This document shows, in pieces, positions 13,997 to 15,958 of a stretch of DNA of 15,958 nt. The position numbers and the translations under genes are program-made. Position 1 is the first letter of the stretch. Every line of letters starts with the position of its first letter. Source of the DNA: Planctomycetaceae bacterium (GTDB lineage: Bacteria; Planctomycetota; Planctomycetia; Planctomycetales; Planctomycetaceae); contig JAGQQB010000028.1 in assembly GCA_020426425.1 (NCBI GenBank), positions 1 to 15,958 on the forward strand, read 5' to 3'. The notes below the pieces were generated by a model. The model was given only the letters and a program-made list of their open reading frames with translations, had not been told where the DNA came from and searched no databases.

Positions 13997-15958
13997 CTAT
14001 TCGACCACCTTGAGCACCAAGGGCGTTGATGACACCACAGTGGTGTCGTTCCCTTTCTTGTGTGTCGCGGTGAAGACGACGGAGTAGGTGCCCAGTGGTG
14101 TCTTGTCATTCGAGTCGAGGGTCAGTTCGATTTCTGTTTGGCCTTTCGCGATTGGTTGTGGTGGAAGATTCAAATTGGCGGGGAAAGCGTTCTTGTCGGG
14201 GTTGGTGGCGAGGGTGATGGCTTCGTCGAGGCCTTCTCCCCGGATGGCAATGACCTTCACTTTAGGCTTTTCGCCTTTCTTGAACTGCAGTTCGGCGGGT
14301 TCAAAGCGAATCGAGAGAGGTTTTGCCGGGGAGGAGGCACAGGCAAGGGTCTGTTCCCATTGCGAGGGAAACACAGTCAGCGAACTCCAGTGAGGTCGCA
14401 GGGCGTCGTGGGCGGAGGCGTGACTGGTCAATTCGGTGTCGCCGACCTTGGCAGTACCGATGATGTCGATCGGGGCTAGAGCAGTCGCCGCATACTCCGG
14501 TTTGGCGACCAGGGTCAGCACACCGGCATTCTGGCCGGGGCCGATGTATGCGGGGGGACAGGTGACCCCGTCCGGAAGATTGGTTGCCGTGAGCAGGATC
14601 TCGCCGCCGTAATCGATCCGCTTGACTGTGACCGGGATCGCCAGCACGCCGCCTTGCGGGATGCTTAATGCATCGGTACTGATTTGCAGTTCAAAGCCAG
14701 GCGTGCGCGGCCGCACCTGAATCTGCCAGGCAAACTCCGGTCCACTTCGGCCAGAGAGTTCTCGTACTTCGAGCACATAGTCACCAGCGGTGGCAAACGT
14801 GGCGGTCACCTGGCCTTCTGCGGTCCCTGCATCTTCGGCGGCAACGAGTTGTCCGCCGTCGGGCTTGAGAATGCGGAAGCTTAGATCGCTGGGGGAACCG
14901 ACTTCGCGCGTGATGCCGACGAAATCGAACTTTGTTCCTGCAGTGACTGTGAAGACGAACCGATCGACATCACCCGGCGTTTCGAATCGGCCATGTAGAT
15001 CGGTCCCGAGTTCCACCCGGTTCGCCTGCTCACCCGCATCGTTCGGCTCTTGTTCACTCGCTTGCGGTCGTTCGCTGACAGCCACCTGTCCAAAGGCGAG
15101 TTGCTGTCCGCCATTGCTGGCGATGGCAACTGGCAACCAGTGGGCCGTTGAGTCGCCCGGTGCGGCGACGGAGACTTTTGCAGTGTCAGCAGACTGGAGT
15201 CCGGCAAACCCGATCTCCGCAGATTGCCCGCGCTGCACCGCCGCAGGGTAGGGAACATTCACTAACGGGAAATCGCCCATGCGGAGCCGATAGACGTGTG
15301 ATCCGCCCCCTTTGAACTGCATGTCCCGCACCTCGATGAGGAACTCACCCGAAGTCGCGAAGGTGTACGTGAGCTGTGCATCGGAACTGAGGCCGGGGGT
15401 GTCGTCGGCATAGGCGAGTTCATTGCCAGCGGCGTCGTAGAGTGTGAGAACGGGATCGAGTGGTGATCCGAGCCGACGACTCCAGATCTCAAAGTTCACC
15501 ACCTGCCCAGCCTCCACTGAGAAGCGGTAGAAGTCGCGTGAGAGGTTGTCGATCACGCCATCGGCGGCCGCGGGCAAATTGATGACCTGCGCCGACGCCA
15601 AACTCCCATTGCCACCAGCATCGAGCGCGGTCGGCAGGTCATCGACGAGCAGCAATTGCAGTCGGCTGACTCCGTTATCGGTCAACACCCTGAGGGCATG
15701 CACACCGAGCGGCGTCTCCGCAGGTACGGCTAGACGGTACGTTGTTGTCGCCTTGTCGTTCCCGTTCCCCTCGATGTCCCCCAGTGGCGGAACCGCCGGA
15801 GCACACGACGTCCAGCATTGCTTTGCGCCAGCCAGATTACTGCCGGTTGTCCTTAGGTCGACCGTCTGCCCACGCTGCACACCAACAGGACGCAGCGTCG
15901 TCACCACCGGCACCTGTGCTGATGCGTTCGCACACATCAGTAACAAAGAGGACAGAAC
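13997..15958 (-). CDS. Secreted protein with two PPC domains, partial (5' end outside window)
   Basis: The frame is open to the right edge. The first visible residues, VLSSLLLMCANASAQ, are the hydrophobic core and cleavage region of a signal peptide, so the true start lies a few codons beyond the window; the TTG at 15946 is inside the signal. About 653 residues are seen. After an N-terminal beta-sandwich (RPVGVQRGQTVDLRTTGSNL), two PPC domains (pre-peptidase C-terminal type) follow. The first runs from about nt 15595 to 15280, with DFYRFSVEAGQ, DPVLTLYDAAG and YTFATSGEFLIEVRD. The second runs from about 15040 to 14710, with DVDRFVFTVTAGTKF and ATAGDYVLEVREL. The last 230 residues are further Ig-like beta domains. 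No peptidase domain is visible. Such proteins are common in planctomycetes, often near PSCyt genes; their role is unknown, with adhesion or carbohydrate binding the usual guess. Confidence 0.85.
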   Translation of the reverse strand, partial: VLSSLLLMCANASAQVPVVTTLRPVGVQRGQTVDLRTTGSNLAGAKQCWTSCAPAVPPLGDIEGNGNDKATTTYRLAVPAETPLGVHALRVLTDNGVSRLQLLLVDDLPTALDAGGNGSLASAQVINLPAAADGVIDNLSRDFYRFSVEAGQVVNFEIWSRRLGSPLDPVLTLYDAAGNELAYADDTPGLSSDAQLTYTFATSGEFLIEVRDMQFKGGGSHVYRLRMGDFPLVNVPYPAAVQRGQSAEIGFAGLQSADTAKVSVAAPGDSTAHWLPVAIASNGGQQLAFGQVAVSERPQASEQEPNDAGEQANRVELGTDLHGRFETPGDVDRFVFTVTAGTKFDFVGITREVGSPSDLSFRILKPDGGQLVAAEDAGTAEGQVTATFATAGDYVLEVRELSGRSGPEFAWQIQVRPRTPGFELQISTDALSIPQGGVLAIPVTVKRIDYGGEILLTATNLPDGVTCPPAYIGPGQNAGVLTLVAKPEYAATALAPIDIIGTAKVGDTELTSHASAHDALRPHWSSLTVFPSQWEQTLACASSPAKPLSIRFEPAELQFKKGEKPKVKVIAIRGEGLDEAITLATNPDKNAFPANLNLPPQPIAKGQTEIELTLDSNDKTPLGTYSVVFTATHKKGNDTTVVSSTPLVLKVVE
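14031..14047 (+). terminator. Possible hairpin terminator for the Tat-substrate gene, inside the convergent PPC gene
   Basis: GACACCA and TGGTGTC form a seven-base stem with a three-base loop, 96 bases after the plus-strand stop at 13935. On the plus strand it is followed by a pyrimidine-rich stretch, GTTCCCTTTCTTG. It lies inside the end of the PPC gene, where it encodes Asp-Thr-Thr-Val-Val-Ser, so codon choice alone could have produced it. Confidence 0.25.

Overview
The window looks like part of a planctomycete (phylum Planctomycetota) chromosome of moderately high GC. Three things point there: a 1,013-residue protein with the PSCyt1 / DUF1549 (PSCyt2) / DUF1553 (PSD1) architecture, a beta-helical surface protein whose N terminus carries a LEPR-XLL type motif, and a large secreted protein with two PPC (pre-peptidase C-terminal) domains. 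All three are hallmark families of this phylum. I cannot name genus or species.

Layout, left to right: a truncated exbD-type gene (minus, runs off the left edge); a leader of about 420 bases with no supported gene; a probable lipoprotein of unknown function (plus); a GT39-like membrane glycosyltransferase (minus); the PSCyt gene (plus), whose stop codon overlaps the start of a 69-residue membrane protein (plus, 6377-6586); a zinc-ribbon plus SUFU-domain protein (minus); the LEPR-XLL surface protein (minus) with an intrinsic terminator behind it; bioF-like and M24 peptidase genes (minus) joined by an ATGA overlap, the peptidase being first; a Tat-exported protein of unknown function (plus); and the PPC protein (minus), whose N terminus lies beyond the right edge.

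The genes mostly form single-gene or two-gene units on alternating strands, so this is not one long operon. Convergent pairs meet at 1461-1505, 6587-6710 and 13936-13996. Divergent pairs share spacers at 216-635, 3165-3338 and 12531-12963. Envelope functions dominate: an energy-coupling protein, a lipoprotein, a sugar transferase, a secreted c-type cytochrome-like protein, a surface protein, a Tat substrate and a PPC protein. The cytoplasmic enzymes are the peptidase and the aminoacyl-transfer synthase.

I found no rRNA, tRNA, CRISPR array, insertion sequence, integrase or phage gene. I did not find a convincing new multi-gene system. The best leads are the small membrane protein coupled to the PSCyt gene, the solitary zinc-ribbon/SUFU fusion, and the Tat-exported protein with recurrent Gly-His motifs.
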